Assembly: GCA_910587155.1 (NCBI GenBank) | Contig: CAJULA010000008.1 | Coordinates: forward strand, 1 to 64,000 | Length of the DNA: 64,000 nucleotides | Reading direction: 5' to 3' | Origin: an uncultured Lachnospiraceae bacterium | Lineage (GTDB): Bacteria; Bacillota; Clostridia; Lachnospirales; Lachnospiraceae | In this document: positions 51,950-60,529 of the stretch, in pieces | Position numbering within the stretch: the first letter of the stretch is position 1 | Layout of the letters: each line of letters starts with the position of its first letter | Translations under genes and position numbers: made by a program | Notes under the pieces: model-generated | Seen by the model: only the letters and a program-made list of their open reading frames with translations | What the model was told of the DNA's origin: nothing | Databases searched by the model: none

Positions 51950-52328
51950 TTTTTCAGGAGTTGTGGATTCTCTGCTGAAAGGCATGGACAGTGTATTATC
52001 CACCAAGACCGTAGTGGGGGAAGCCACGAAAATCGGAGATACCATTATTCTGCCTCTGGTGGATGTGACGTTTGGTGTGGGCGCAGGCGCCTCCAAGGGC
52101 GATAAAAAGAATGGCGGTATGGGTGGTATGTCCGGAAAGATGACACCGTCCGCCGTGCTGGTGATCAAAAACGGCCAGACAAAACTGGTCAATGTGAAGA
52201 ATCAGGATACGGTAACAAAGATCCTGGATATGATACCGGATCTCGTGGAGCGTTTTACCACGAAAAAAGAAGATATGCCTGCGGACGCGGAAGCGGTGGA
52301 GATCGCCTTTCCGGAGGAAAAAGAGTAA
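51936..52328 (+). CDS. GerW/YtfJ family sporulation protein
   Basis: 130 residues. The family marks are VVDSLLKGMDSVLSTKTVVG, then TIILPLVDVTFGVGAGAS, a Gly-rich loop and PSAVLVIKNGQTKLVNV. B. subtilis YtfJ (GerW) is a spore protein needed for germination with some nutrients. AGGAGG precedes the ATG. Its presence is a good sign that the host forms spores. Confidence 0.92.
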   Translation: MMDNNFSGVVDSLLKGMDSVLSTKTVVGEATKIGDTIILPLVDVTFGVGAGASKGDKKNGGMGGMSGKMTPSAVLVIKNGQTKLVNVKNQDTVTKILDMIPDLVERFTTKKEDMPADAEAVEIAFPEEKE

Positions 52329-52378
52329 CCATCAGCCCGGGAACGTCATAAGATAACTGATAAGAAGCAGTGAAATGA

Positions 52379-52528
52379 ATGTCTGTTATGAAAAAGCTGA
52401 TTGGATTTGCGTCAATCTGTATCGCTGTCGGGATGCTGCTGATGCTTCTGCTCGGCAGCCGCTTTACCGGCCTTGTATTAATGGGTGTCTTTGCGTTGAT
52501 GGGCTATGTGGCCGTATTTTGTGAATGA
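52379..52528 (+). CDS. Small membrane protein, 49 residues
   Basis: ATG 52379 opens a frame reading MSVMKKLIGFASICIAVGML, then a second hydrophobic stretch (GLVLMGVFALMGYVAVF) and stop at 52528. Two membrane helices separated by GSRFT are predicted. The alternative start ATG 52388 gives MKKLIGF. It lies 50 bp after gerW and 6 bp before the next gene, a typical place for a small co-transcribed protein. The ribosome site is weak, so confidence is moderate. Confidence 0.6.
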   Translation: MSVMKKLIGFASICIAVGMLLMLLLGSRFTGLVLMGVFALMGYVAVFCE

Positions 52529-52534
52529 GACGTA

Positions 52535-53191
52535 ATGTGGCAATTGCAGGAGTTGAGGGTTTTGCGTACAATGAGGGAAAGGGAAACCATGGAGTCCGGG
52601 CATCTGGAAGCGCCCGGCAGACAGTTAGAGGAAGTGCAGGAGAAGGAAGAAAAGGAGAAACAGGAAGAGGGGCTGCGGACCCTGGAGGGGAAAGAATCGC
52701 AGGAAGCATGGGCTGCACTGGAGCGGGAGAGGGAGCTGCTGACAAAGCAGCAGGAACGGCTCAGGCAGGAGCGGGAGCGGTTTTATGAAGAGATGCGGGA
52801 AATGCAGACCCGGATGGACAACGAAAGAAGGCGGATGGAAGAAGCCGGTAAGACTCTGAAAAAGGACGAGCTCTTTTTTCAGCAGAAAATGGAAATTTTA
52901 AAGGGAGGCTTCGCGCAGTTGGCTCAGGACCGCAAGGCGCTGGAGAGGGATAAGATACTGCTGGAAGCAAAGCTGGAAGAGCGGCGCAGCAGTCAGTGCG
53001 GCGCAGGGTATGACGGGGTGCGGCTTTTTTTCAGTGGTGTCAGCAATCCGCTCACACTGAAGAAACGTCATCGGGATCTGGTCAAGATATTCCATCCGGA
53101 CAACCTCTGCGGCGATACGAAACTGCTGCAGCAGATTAACCGCATGTATGAAACGATGCTGGAAGAAGTGGGATGGAAAAAAAAGGCATAA
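52535..53191 (+). CDS. Coiled-coil protein with C-terminal J-like domain
   Basis: 218 residues. The first two-thirds (about 1-155) is a continuous, strongly charged coiled coil (LLTKQQERLRQERERFYEEM). The C-terminal 65 residues resemble helices II-III of a J domain, with SNPLTLKKRHRDLVKIFHPDN and the HPD triad at 187-189. Such proteins might recruit DnaK to a specific place. The start is uncertain; ATG 52571 is an alternative. The gene's last bases form the terminator of the convergent rpmB. Confidence 0.7.
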   Translation: MWQLQELRVLRTMRERETMESGHLEAPGRQLEEVQEKEEKEKQEEGLRTLEGKESQEAWAALERERELLTKQQERLRQERERFYEEMREMQTRMDNERRRMEEAGKTLKKDELFFQQKMEILKGGFAQLAQDRKALERDKILLEAKLEERRSSQCGAGYDGVRLFFSGVSNPLTLKKRHRDLVKIFHPDNLCGDTKLLQQINRMYETMLEEVGWKKKA

Positions 53192-53208
53192 GGGAAATCC
53201 CCTTATGC
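53177..53208 (-). terminator. Terminator of rpmB, overlapping two gene ends
   Basis: GCATAAGGG (53186-53194) pairs with CCCTTATGC (53200-53208); on the minus strand, a run of eight T (53184-53177) follows. The stem includes the rpmB stop codon and the tract lies in the last codons of the convergent gene. Confidence 0.8.
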
Positions 53209-53388
53209 TCTTTCTACTTTGTTGGACTTTAAACATCCGGTACAAATGTGCATTCTCTTCACTGTGCCGTTTATGTTGCATTTTACTCGCTTGATGTTGG
53301 ATTTCCAAATACGATTGGAACGTCTATGAGAATGGCTTACATTGTTTCCAAAATGAACGCCTTTGCCACAAATTTCACATTTAGCCAT
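53203..53388 (-). CDS. rpmB: 50S ribosomal protein L28
   Basis: 61 residues from the minus-strand ATG at 53388, preceded by AGGAGG. The sequence MAKCEICGKGVHFGNNVSHS, then RRSNRIWKSNIKRV and HICTGCLKSNKV, is L28 with two zinc-type Cys pairs (CEIC, CTGC), the C+ form. The gene stands alone with its own promoter and terminator. Confidence 0.97.
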   Translation of the reverse strand: MAKCEICGKGVHFGNNVSHSHRRSNRIWKSNIKRVKCNINGTVKRMHICTGCLKSNKVERA

Positions 53389-53463
53389 CTTTGCACCTCC
53401 TATGCGATATAGTCTGTTGTACCATCTTACGGATGAGCGATGGGAAACGCTCACAACATTGAA

Positions 53464-53492
53464 ATTTTAGCATATTTGGTATTGAAATGCAA
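53464..53492 (-). promoter_or_regulatory. Promoter of rpmB
   Basis: Minus strand: TTGCAT (53492-53487), 17-bp spacer, TAAAAT (53469-53464), giving a leader of about 70 nt. Confidence 0.6.
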
Positions 53493-53544
53493 GTATAAAT
53501 ATCTTAAAATTATGGAAAGAATGAACTTAGGAGGTTGATGCCCC

Positions 53545-53907
53545 ATGAAAAGGACTTCGATGAATACCCGGATGGGAACAATTCTGATTGATAATGAAGT
53601 GATTGCCCAGTATGCGGGCTCGGTGGCGGTGGAATGCTTCGGCATCGTGGGAATGGCGTCCGTCAATGTCAAAGACGGCATTGTAAAGCTGCTGAAAAAA
53701 GACAGCATCACACACGGAATCGCCGTGACCGTCGGCGCGGATCACAGGCTGACGCTGGATTTCCATGTGATCGTATCCTATGGCGTGAGTATACTGACGG
53801 TAGCGGACAACCTGACAGACAGTGTCAGATACAAGGTGGAAGAATTTACAGGACTTGAGATAGAAAAAATTAATATCTATGTGGAAGGAGTCCGGGTAAT
53901 TGACTGA
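53545..53907 (+). CDS. Asp23/Gls24 family envelope stress protein
   Basis: 120 residues. The family pattern is clear: GTILIDNEVIAQYAGSVAVE, CFGIVGMA, and VSYGVSILTVADNLTDSVRY. In Clostridia this gene (yloU type) normally precedes fakA, as it does here. AGGAGG precedes the start, and the stop overlaps the following frame by a few bases. Confidence 0.92.
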   Translation: MKRTSMNTRMGTILIDNEVIAQYAGSVAVECFGIVGMASVNVKDGIVKLLKKDSITHGIAVTVGADHRLTLDFHVIVSYGVSILTVADNLTDSVRYKVEEFTGLEIEKINIYVEGVRVID

Positions 53908-53923
53908 TAAGGAGGAAATGCCA

Positions 53924-55570
53924 GTGGTTTGTAATGAGATCGGAGCCGGGATGATCGCGAAGATGTTTCTGGCCGGCGCCCGCAGTCTGGAGGCAAAAAA
54001 AGAATGGATCAATGAACTGAATGTGTTCCCGGTGCCGGACGGAGATACCGGTACGAATATGACAATGACCGTCCTTTCGGCAGCCCGGGAAGTGGCGGCT
54101 CTGAAAGACCCTGATATGAAGGAGCTTTCAAGAGCGATTGCTTCCGGCTCGCTCAGGGGGGCACGGGGAAATTCAGGCGTGATCCTGTCGCAGCTCTTCA
54201 GGGGCTTTACCAAAGGAATCGAAGGATATACGAGGATAACGGTGCCGGTATTTGCGGATGCCTTTACCAAGGCGGTGGAGACGGCCTATAAAGCGGTTAT
54301 GAAACCAAAGGAAGGGACGATTCTTACCGTGGCCCGCAGCGGCGCCGAGCGGGCGGCACAGCTCAGCGAAGAGGGCGAAGAAAATCTGGAAGTTTTTTTC
54401 CGGGAGATTTTGGAGCATATGGAGTATACGCTCAATCAGACACCGGAAATCCTGCCGGTACTGGCGCAGGCAGGTGTGGTTGATTCGGGCGGGCAGGGGC
54501 TGCTGGAGGTATTGAAGGGCGCTGTTGACGCTTTTCTGGGCAAAGAGACGGATTACGCGCCGATTCTGCCTGTCTCTGCGAATGACCGGGAAGAAATGCC
54601 CGCTGTCGCGGAAACCGCGGAAATACGGTTTGGTTACTGCACGGAATTTATTATCATGACAGAGCGGCCGGTAGAGAGAAGAAGGGAAGAGGCTCTGAAG
54701 ACGTATCTGGAATCCATAGGGGATTCTCTTATCGTCGTGGCGGATGAAGAGGTCATTAAGGTACATGTACATACCAATGACCCGGGTCTGGCTATTCAGA
54801 AAGCGCTGACATACGGCCAGCTTTCCCATATGAAAATAGATAATATGCGTCTGGAGCATCAGGAAAAGCTGTTTAGGCAGGCGGAAAAGCCGCCGGAGGA
54901 AAAGCCGCACAAGGCGATGGGCTTTGTCGCCGTATGCGCAGGGGAAGGCCTGTGCCGGATCTTTCGTGAACTGGGCGCCGATGAGATCATAGAAGGCGGA
55001 CAGACAATGAACCCGAGCACGGAAGATATGCTGCAGGCCATCCGGGCGGTTGCGGCAGACACGGTTTTTATCCTCCCCAACAATAAAAATGTGGTGATGG
55101 CGGCGCAGCAGGCCAGGGATATGACCGATGACAAAAAGGTGATCGTGATGCCCTGTCACAGCGTACCCCAGGGTATCACTGCCATCGTCAGCTATGTACC
55201 GGAGCTGTCCGCGGAGGAGAATGAAAGTTCCATGCTGGAAGAAATCGGCCATGTGAAAACCGGACAGATCACCTATGCGGTCAGAGATACTTCCGTAAAC
55301 GGCAGAGAGATCCGCCAGGGAGACTACATGGGGATCGACGATACGGGAATTGTGGCTGTCAGCAGTCATCTGGAGCGGGCAGTGCTGGAAACCGTGGGGG
55401 TGATGGCAGATGACGGGACGGAACTGCTCAGTATCTATTACGGAAAGGAAGTAAAAGCGGAGGACGCTGAGGCGGTAAAAGAGAAGATAGAGAGGAAATA
55501 TCCGAAGCTGGATATCGAACTTCAGGACGGCGGTCAGCCTGTCTACTATTATCTGCTCTCCGCAGAGTAG
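53924..55570 (+). CDS. fakA: Fatty acid kinase FakA (DhaL/DAK2 domain)
   Basis: About 548 residues. GTG 53924 is chosen because GGAGG at 53911-53915 gives normal spacing; ATG 53918 is only 2 bases from it. The DhaL domain has LNVFPVPDGDTGTNM (metal-ATP site) and GSLRGARGNSGVILSQ; the middle domain has VVDSGGQGLLEV and EFIIMTERP; the C-terminal part (about 330-548) resembles the DegV-like FakB-interacting region. It phosphorylates fatty acids bound to FakB for lipid synthesis. fakB is not adjacent. Confidence 0.93.
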   Translation: MVCNEIGAGMIAKMFLAGARSLEAKKEWINELNVFPVPDGDTGTNMTMTVLSAAREVAALKDPDMKELSRAIASGSLRGARGNSGVILSQLFRGFTKGIEGYTRITVPVFADAFTKAVETAYKAVMKPKEGTILTVARSGAERAAQLSEEGEENLEVFFREILEHMEYTLNQTPEILPVLAQAGVVDSGGQGLLEVLKGAVDAFLGKETDYAPILPVSANDREEMPAVAETAEIRFGYCTEFIIMTERPVERRREEALKTYLESIGDSLIVVADEEVIKVHVHTNDPGLAIQKALTYGQLSHMKIDNMRLEHQEKLFRQAEKPPEEKPHKAMGFVAVCAGEGLCRIFRELGADEIIEGGQTMNPSTEDMLQAIRAVAADTVFILPNNKNVVMAAQQARDMTDDKKVIVMPCHSVPQGITAIVSYVPELSAEENESSMLEEIGHVKTGQITYAVRDTSVNGREIRQGDYMGIDDTGIVAVSSHLERAVLETVGVMADDGTELLSIYYGKEVKAEDAEAVKEKIERKYPKLDIELQDGGQPVYYYLLSAE

Positions 55571-55607
55571 GATGTTTTTTTCGGCGGTTTTGCGGACCTT
55601 CGCCCTG

Positions 55608-56342
55608 TCAGGTACGTATTTTGGTCAGGACATAGCCGAACCTGATCCATCTGTTGAAGGCGGCTTCCTCTTCCCTGTCTATGATGATCGGTCTGCCCAG
55701 ATTGTTGACCGGTTCCAGTACCCAGGGAGAGGAGGCGGCCAGTCTGCGGACGTAGACGCGGCCCGTGTCCTTATTCAGAAAGATTCCGGTATCGCCCTCG
55801 TGGATCGCCTTTTTGCAGATCAGAAGGATGTCGCCATAATGATAGGCCGGATGGAGATGATCGGATGTGATCTGTATACCGCAGTAAAGATCGTCTCCGA
55901 ATTTTTTGCGGTAGGAAGCGGCATTGATTTTATAGAAATGAGAAGAATCATACAGCATGCCGTCTTCCATACTGCCTGTGGGTACAAAGACGGTAATATA
56001 ATCGTCCGTATCTGTATGATCCTCGGAAAAGTCGATTTCGAAATCAAGGATACCTCTGACAAAATTTTGCTGCCGGGGAGACATGCTTTTCCATTTCTGG
56101 AGAAGCCGGGTATCCTCTTCATACTGATCAATCAGTTCCAGAATTGCCTTCCCCGTCATGGCCTGCAAAAGTTGTGCCGTATACAGATCAATTTTTGTCG
56201 TTGAGCCGGAGATGATTTTCTTATAACCGGACAATGACATTTCCAGCTTCTTTGCCATCTGCGCCTGTGTCAGTCCGCGCTTTAATCTCTCCTTTTCCAT
56301 ATTCAGCGTAAAATTCTTTGCAATCTCCTGCTTTGATAACAT
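55608..56342 (-). CDS. XRE-family repressor with an inactive-looking S24 (LexA-like) domain
   Basis: 244 residues from the minus-strand ATG at 56342 (AGAGGT upstream). An N-terminal HTH (ERLKRGLTQAQMAKKLEMSLSGYKKIISGS) is joined to an S24-type fold. The usual G-D-S-M-x-P signature reads SDHLHP, with H162 in place of the nucleophilic Ser, though the following YGDILLI is kept. The Lys of the later VYVKRL motif is R199 in VYVRRL. Both catalytic residues are thus lost, so self-cleavage is unlikely. It may instead respond to a ligand. It is divergent from a Spo0A effector-domain gene and probably controls it. Confidence 0.8.
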   Translation of the reverse strand: MLSKQEIAKNFTLNMEKERLKRGLTQAQMAKKLEMSLSGYKKIISGSTTKIDLYTAQLLQAMTGKAILELIDQYEEDTRLLQKWKSMSPRQQNFVRGILDFEIDFSEDHTDTDDYITVFVPTGSMEDGMLYDSSHFYKINAASYRKKFGDDLYCGIQITSDHLHPAYHYGDILLICKKAIHEGDTGIFLNKDTGRVYVRRLAASSPWVLEPVNNLGRPIIIDREEEAAFNRWIRFGYVLTKIRT

Positions 56343-56356
56343 GACAGTACCTCTAC

Positions 56357-56380
56357 AAATGGTCACTTTCGGAACCATTT
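56357..56380. promoter_or_regulatory. Inverted repeat near the repressor start
   Basis: AAATGGT (56357-56363) and ACCATTT (56374-56380) surround a 10-base loop, 15 bp before the repressor ATG. The position suits an operator or a leader hairpin. Confidence 0.4.
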
Positions 56381-56417
56381 TTTATCTTTGGAAACGGATC
56401 AGGAAAGGCTTTTGGCC

Positions 56418-56457
56418 ATGACAGTAACTCCTTTTCCGGTATATAATTCGAATTATA
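56418..56457. promoter_or_regulatory. Divergent promoter region with a shared palindrome
   Basis: TATAATTCGAATTATA (56442-56457) is a perfect 16-bp palindrome holding TATAAT on each strand. On the + strand, ATGACA (56418-56423) with an 18-bp spacer completes a promoter for the Spo0A-effector gene. A matching -35 for the minus strand is not clear. Confidence 0.55.
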
Positions 56458-56511
56458 ACACACGCGTAATAATATTGAAATAAAAATGTAAGATAGAAGG
56501 GCGGGATATCT

Positions 56512-57003
56512 ATGAAAAGGGAATTTGTGGAGCATGTGTTAATATCAATGGGAATGCCCGTGAAGCTGAAGGGCTTTAAGTATATTGCAGAAGCGGTGCT
56601 GCTTCTGGATACACCCGAGTGGCAGGAACCTAAATGGACGGCTCTGTATTACAAGATCGCCAGATTATACGGAGATACGGAATCACGGGTGGAACGGGCC
56701 ATCCGCAATGCGTTTACCACAACCCGTACCCGGGTTACCAACTATGAACTGATTGATCATTACATTGGATTTACCAATTGTCAGAATTCCAACTCTATTA
56801 CCTTTCTACACCGAAACATCAAAGAAGAATTTTTGAAAAAGCAGCAAGAAGAAAAAACGGAATTTATATGGGACGAAGAACAGGAGATACAGTTTGCAGA
56901 GGTAACACTGGAACAACTTCAGTCTTTCAACGAAGTAACCGCAGATATGATCAAAGAGATCGTGCGCAAGACATTGAAGGAGATGCTATTTGAACTCGCA
57001 TAA
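56512..57003 (+). CDS. Stand-alone Spo0A C-terminal (effector) domain protein
   Basis: 163 residues. Residues 1-75 match the DNA-binding domain of Spo0A: VEHVLISMGMPVKLKGFKYI, then YYKIARLYGDTESRVERAIR with the SRVERAIR recognition helix. No receiver domain is present, so activity cannot be controlled by phosphorelay. The rest (about 80-163) is helical and charged. GGGCGGG precedes the start at a fair distance. It is divergent from the S24-type repressor and shares its control region; such proteins could compete for or mimic 0A boxes. Confidence 0.8.
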   Translation: MKREFVEHVLISMGMPVKLKGFKYIAEAVLLLDTPEWQEPKWTALYYKIARLYGDTESRVERAIRNAFTTTRTRVTNYELIDHYIGFTNCQNSNSITFLHRNIKEEFLKKQQEEKTEFIWDEEQEIQFAEVTLEQLQSFNEVTADMIKEIVRKTLKEMLFELA

Positions 57004-57012
57004 CAGTAATTG

Positions 57013-57056
57013 AAACGACGGATGACAAAGCAGGGAGCATGTCAGCCGTCGTTTTT
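57013..57056. terminator. Terminator between two convergent genes
   Basis: AAACGACGG-A-TGACA (57013-57027) pairs with TGTCA-G-CCGTCGTTT (57040-57054), with one A/G mismatch, and a T run on the + strand. Confidence 0.75.
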
Positions 57057-57074
57057 GATATTCCTCTATGTATA

Positions 57075-59018
57075 TCAGCGGATCAGGATGTCATCCAGTC
57101 CGGCCGTATCGGCGATGGGGTTGTCTTCACAGAGAACGAATTCCAGCGCGGGAAGCTCAGTGAGCGGTGTCAGGTCAACGACGTAATTGTCGGTGATGTC
57201 CAGCAGTCTTAACCCGGTCAGACCATACTCGGAAAGAAATGTCAGGTCGGTCAGTTCATTTCCCTTCAGATATAGAGTATCCAGTCCGGGGAAGTTTTCA
57301 AACATATCGGTATGCTGGGACAGGGTCAGTTTCTGCTCATCCTGCAGCCAGCCCCGTCCGCCCGCGTCAGTGAGCTGATAAAGGGTAACATTGTCCATAT
57401 CCAGCACCCTCAGATTTTCATTTGGAGAAAGAGATTCCGTATTCAGCCCGATGTTGCAGTCAGCCATATAGAGCTCCTCAAGAGTGGGAATGGAGAGGAG
57501 TGCGGCTGCGTCTGCATAGACGGTGCTGCCTGTGATATCCAGTCCCAGCAGACCCGGAATGCGTGTGACAGGTTCCAGATTGACGTGATAGCCGGACATA
57601 TCATACAGATCAAGATAGATCAGATTGTGCAGGGAATCCAGAAACGTCAGATCTTCGCAGTTACAGTCATCCAGAGACAGATAAGACACATTGCCCGCGT
57701 CGCGCACGGCGCTTATGTCACCGGCCCCTTTTATGCCCAGATATTCCAGATTCTGCAGTCCGGCAAAAGAAGGAAGGGTGTTTTCATAGGAAACAGTCAG
57801 CTGTAGCTGTGTCAGGTTCGTCAGTTTTTCCAGTGTGCTTAAATCACTGATTTTCCAGGTATCTTCAAGGCTTAATTCTGTCAGGGAATCCGCACACGAT
57901 TCCAGCGCGTGAATGGACATCAGTTCATCCGTATCAGAAAGATAGAGTGCGGACAGCATGGGCATATTTTCCACGAAACCGATATCCTTCAAAGAGGAAG
58001 ACTCGATGGAAAGATGCTGCAGTGCGCCCAGGTCGTAAAGCGGACTGAAATCCGAGACACGGTCGCAGTCGGCAAGGGAAAGCCCTTCCAGGCCGGGCAC
58101 GGACGAGAGTGCGCTGATATCCTGCATATCCGAACAGTCTGCCGCAAAGAAGATCAGATTGGGGAAATTTTCGATGCCGTCGCAGGAGTTCATGAAAATA
58201 GTGGAGTTGATCTGGATATAGGAGATATTTTGCGGATCAGGCACCGCATCATACAGTTCGCTCAGTGTCATATCGGAAGAGATGCAGGCCAGAGAGTCCA
58301 TACCTTTTAAGTCGCCCGGATTCAGATGTCCGTATTCCAGAGCCAGCCAGGAAACGTTTTTGAAACAGGAGAGATCCGCCAGATCCATGTACAGGTCTTC
58401 ATTGAGAAAATAATTTATGGTCGTACCGTCATCCAGACAGCAGGAAATACATTTACGGTTATCATCGTCATAGTACAGATCCAGTTCTGTAATCTGGTTC
58501 AGATGCGCCATTGTGATCTCGGAAAAATCCACATCAAAAATCTGAGAAACCAGTACCTGAAATGACTCTGACTGGGGAAGCGCATCCTCTTCCATGACGG
58601 CGCTTTCATATTCTGACGCAGTGCTTTCCGTGGGAGCGGCGACAGTGGAAGCATCCACATCTTCGCCGGACAGGCTTGAGACATGGAAGAGGGCCACGGC
58701 GACGACAAAGACAAAGACAATGCCAAATGTGACCCAACCGATGATGGCGGAAACATTTGCCTTGTTATTATGGCGGGAAGCGGATACCGTGATGCCGCGC
58801 GGCGGCTGATAAGGAATCTGCCCTCCTGCATAGGTCTGCTGATTTGTGACAGGCCCCGGCTGCATCGCGGGCTGCTGCCACTGGGGCGTGGAATCCACAG
58901 ATATGGGAGATGTGGCATCTTTATCTATGATCTGATAATAACCGCAGTTCTGACAGATCATACGGCCGTCCTGCTCTCTCATGCGTGTGGAACAGATGGG
59001 ACATTTTTCAAGTTTCAT
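57075..59018 (-). CDS. Zinc-ribbon, membrane-anchored leucine-rich repeat protein
   Basis: 647 residues. A zinc ribbon (C-x2-C in CPICSTR, C-x2-C in CQNCGY) opens the protein, then a Gln/Pro-rich linker, one membrane helix (about 91-113; IIGWVTFGIVFVFVVAVALF), an acidic spacer, and about 15 leucine-rich units (LTQLQLTVSYE, LEYLGIKGAGD, YLDLYDMSGY and others). The zinc ribbon faces the cytoplasm and the repeats the outside. The repeats resemble the internalin-type SDS22 class. Function is unknown; a surface adhesin or sensor are possible. It is divergent from the next operon. Confidence 0.8.
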   Translation of the reverse strand: MKLEKCPICSTRMREQDGRMICQNCGYYQIIDKDATSPISVDSTPQWQQPAMQPGPVTNQQTYAGGQIPYQPPRGITVSASRHNNKANVSAIIGWVTFGIVFVFVVAVALFHVSSLSGEDVDASTVAAPTESTASEYESAVMEEDALPQSESFQVLVSQIFDVDFSEITMAHLNQITELDLYYDDDNRKCISCCLDDGTTINYFLNEDLYMDLADLSCFKNVSWLALEYGHLNPGDLKGMDSLACISSDMTLSELYDAVPDPQNISYIQINSTIFMNSCDGIENFPNLIFFAADCSDMQDISALSSVPGLEGLSLADCDRVSDFSPLYDLGALQHLSIESSSLKDIGFVENMPMLSALYLSDTDELMSIHALESCADSLTELSLEDTWKISDLSTLEKLTNLTQLQLTVSYENTLPSFAGLQNLEYLGIKGAGDISAVRDAGNVSYLSLDDCNCEDLTFLDSLHNLIYLDLYDMSGYHVNLEPVTRIPGLLGLDITGSTVYADAAALLSIPTLEELYMADCNIGLNTESLSPNENLRVLDMDNVTLYQLTDAGGRGWLQDEQKLTLSQHTDMFENFPGLDTLYLKGNELTDLTFLSEYGLTGLRLLDITDNYVVDLTPLTELPALEFVLCEDNPIADTAGLDDILIR

Positions 59019-59140
59019 ACGTATCTTGTTCCTTTCCTGTAATAGTGGATATCGCTTTCTCTCCGTACACGGCGTACTGCCAGGGGATTGAGGTATACCC
59101 TTGTAATGATTATTTTAACATAAATAAGGATAAAGGGGAA

Positions 59141-59169
59141 TTGTGATTTATGGCAGGAAGGGGTAAAAT
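59141..59169 (+). promoter_or_regulatory. Promoter of the 59.2-kb operon
   Basis: TTGTGA (59141-59146), 17-bp spacer, TAAAAT (59164-59169), 25 bp before the start at 59195. Confidence 0.55.
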
Positions 59170-59194
59170 AATCTGAGACAGGGGAGGTGCGGCG

Positions 59195-60529
59195 ATGAAG
59201 AGCAGGAAAAACAAAATCTGTTATCTATTGCCGGTCCTGCTTATTCTGGCTGTGGCCCTGGGACTGTCGCCGGTGACGGAATGGGTTCGCAGAGAAAAGG
59301 GTGAGCGGGAGGGAATTGTGATTGACATAGAGGATAACAGTGAGTATGCCGGGAATCCGGATTATGAGTTGTATGGTTATACCCGCTATATCCGGGACGG
59401 AGAGCTGCTGCTTCGGGCGGAGCGGTATGACGGCGACGGGTGGCAGCAGGAATGGATGCAGTGGGTTTACGACGAAGCGGGGCGGACGGCAGAGGAACGC
59501 TTTTGCGACGGCCCGGGGCGTGAGTGGGAAACGGGTAAAGAGAAACAATATGAATATGATGAACAGGGAGACCTTGTGCATGAATGGGAGTACGAAAACG
59601 GTATCCTGAATGAGGAGAGCTTTTACCGGCCGCTGGAGGAAGGATTTGCAGGCGTCACTTATACTTACGAAGTGTCCGGAAAAGAAGGAAACAACCCCTT
59701 GTGGCAGATCGCTTCCTACGAGTCCTATGTGTGCAATACACAAGGGGACGTCCTCTATTGTCTGCGCTATGACAAAGATGGGGAACTGACCTCATCCATG
59801 CGTGCGTACTATGATGAGAGGGGACGGCTGCTCGGATGGAAGGAAGGCAGCAGGGAGGATGCGAGATGGCGGGTATACAGTGCCGACTGGCAGGAGGAGG
59901 GTGGCACGGTTGCCAATACCGTAACCTGTTTCGGGAGGACGGTGTATGCGGAAACCTATGTTCGCGATCCGGCTACGGATGCACTGCTTCTGACGGCACA
60001 TACGCCGGGGAGCGAGACGGGAGAGGACTCGGGCATCTACCGGGCGGCGTATGACAAAAGCCAGCTTTTATGGGAGATGAGCTGCCTTGGAGAAAGACTG
60101 GACTGCTTTCGGTCTCTTTGTTATGACCAGGCCGGAGCACTCAGTCACGAACTGGCATGTGTGGCGTATGATGACGGATTTGACTGTGTGCTGCGCCGTT
60201 ATGAATATGACAGCGAGGGAAGACTGCTGGGAATGTATGATTATGAGAGTCGCGTCGTATATGGAGCGATGGGCATGGACGGCGGCAACGGATATGCAGT
60301 GCTTGCCGCGGAAACATTCGGAAAATGGCCGCTTGCGATCCTGATCTATGATCCGGACGGTGAGGTAAGGGAACGTCTGTCGTTTGATGAATCCGGCATG
60401 TTTACTGAGGAAAAGAAAGCTGGCGGAAGTATGAAGGAGTGGGAGGGAGAACCAAAACATGGCAATGATAGGAATCGATCTGGGAACGACAAATTCACTG
60501 GCGGCACTCTGGCGGGGCGGCCGGGTTGA
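59195..60529 (+). CDS. YD-repeat-like secreted or membrane-anchored protein
   Basis: 444 residues. An N-terminal hydrophobic segment (about 8-27; ICYLLPVLLILAVALGL) acts as a signal or anchor. The rest shows repeated YD-type units: YEYDEQGDLVHEWEYENG, YYDERGRLLGWKEG and YEYDSEGRLLGMYDYE, like RHS/YD repeats but without a toxin end. The last 71 bp overlap the hscC start in another frame, so the C-terminal tail may be accidental. GGGGAGG precedes the start. It heads the hscC-J-protein operon. Confidence 0.75.
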   Translation: MKSRKNKICYLLPVLLILAVALGLSPVTEWVRREKGEREGIVIDIEDNSEYAGNPDYELYGYTRYIRDGELLLRAERYDGDGWQQEWMQWVYDEAGRTAEERFCDGPGREWETGKEKQYEYDEQGDLVHEWEYENGILNEESFYRPLEEGFAGVTYTYEVSGKEGNNPLWQIASYESYVCNTQGDVLYCLRYDKDGELTSSMRAYYDERGRLLGWKEGSREDARWRVYSADWQEEGGTVANTVTCFGRTVYAETYVRDPATDALLLTAHTPGSETGEDSGIYRAAYDKSQLLWEMSCLGERLDCFRSLCYDQAGALSHELACVAYDDGFDCVLRRYEYDSEGRLLGMYDYESRVVYGAMGMDGGNGYAVLAAETFGKWPLAILIYDPDGEVRERLSFDESGMFTEEKKAGGSMKEWEGEPKHGNDRNRSGNDKFTGGTLAGRPG

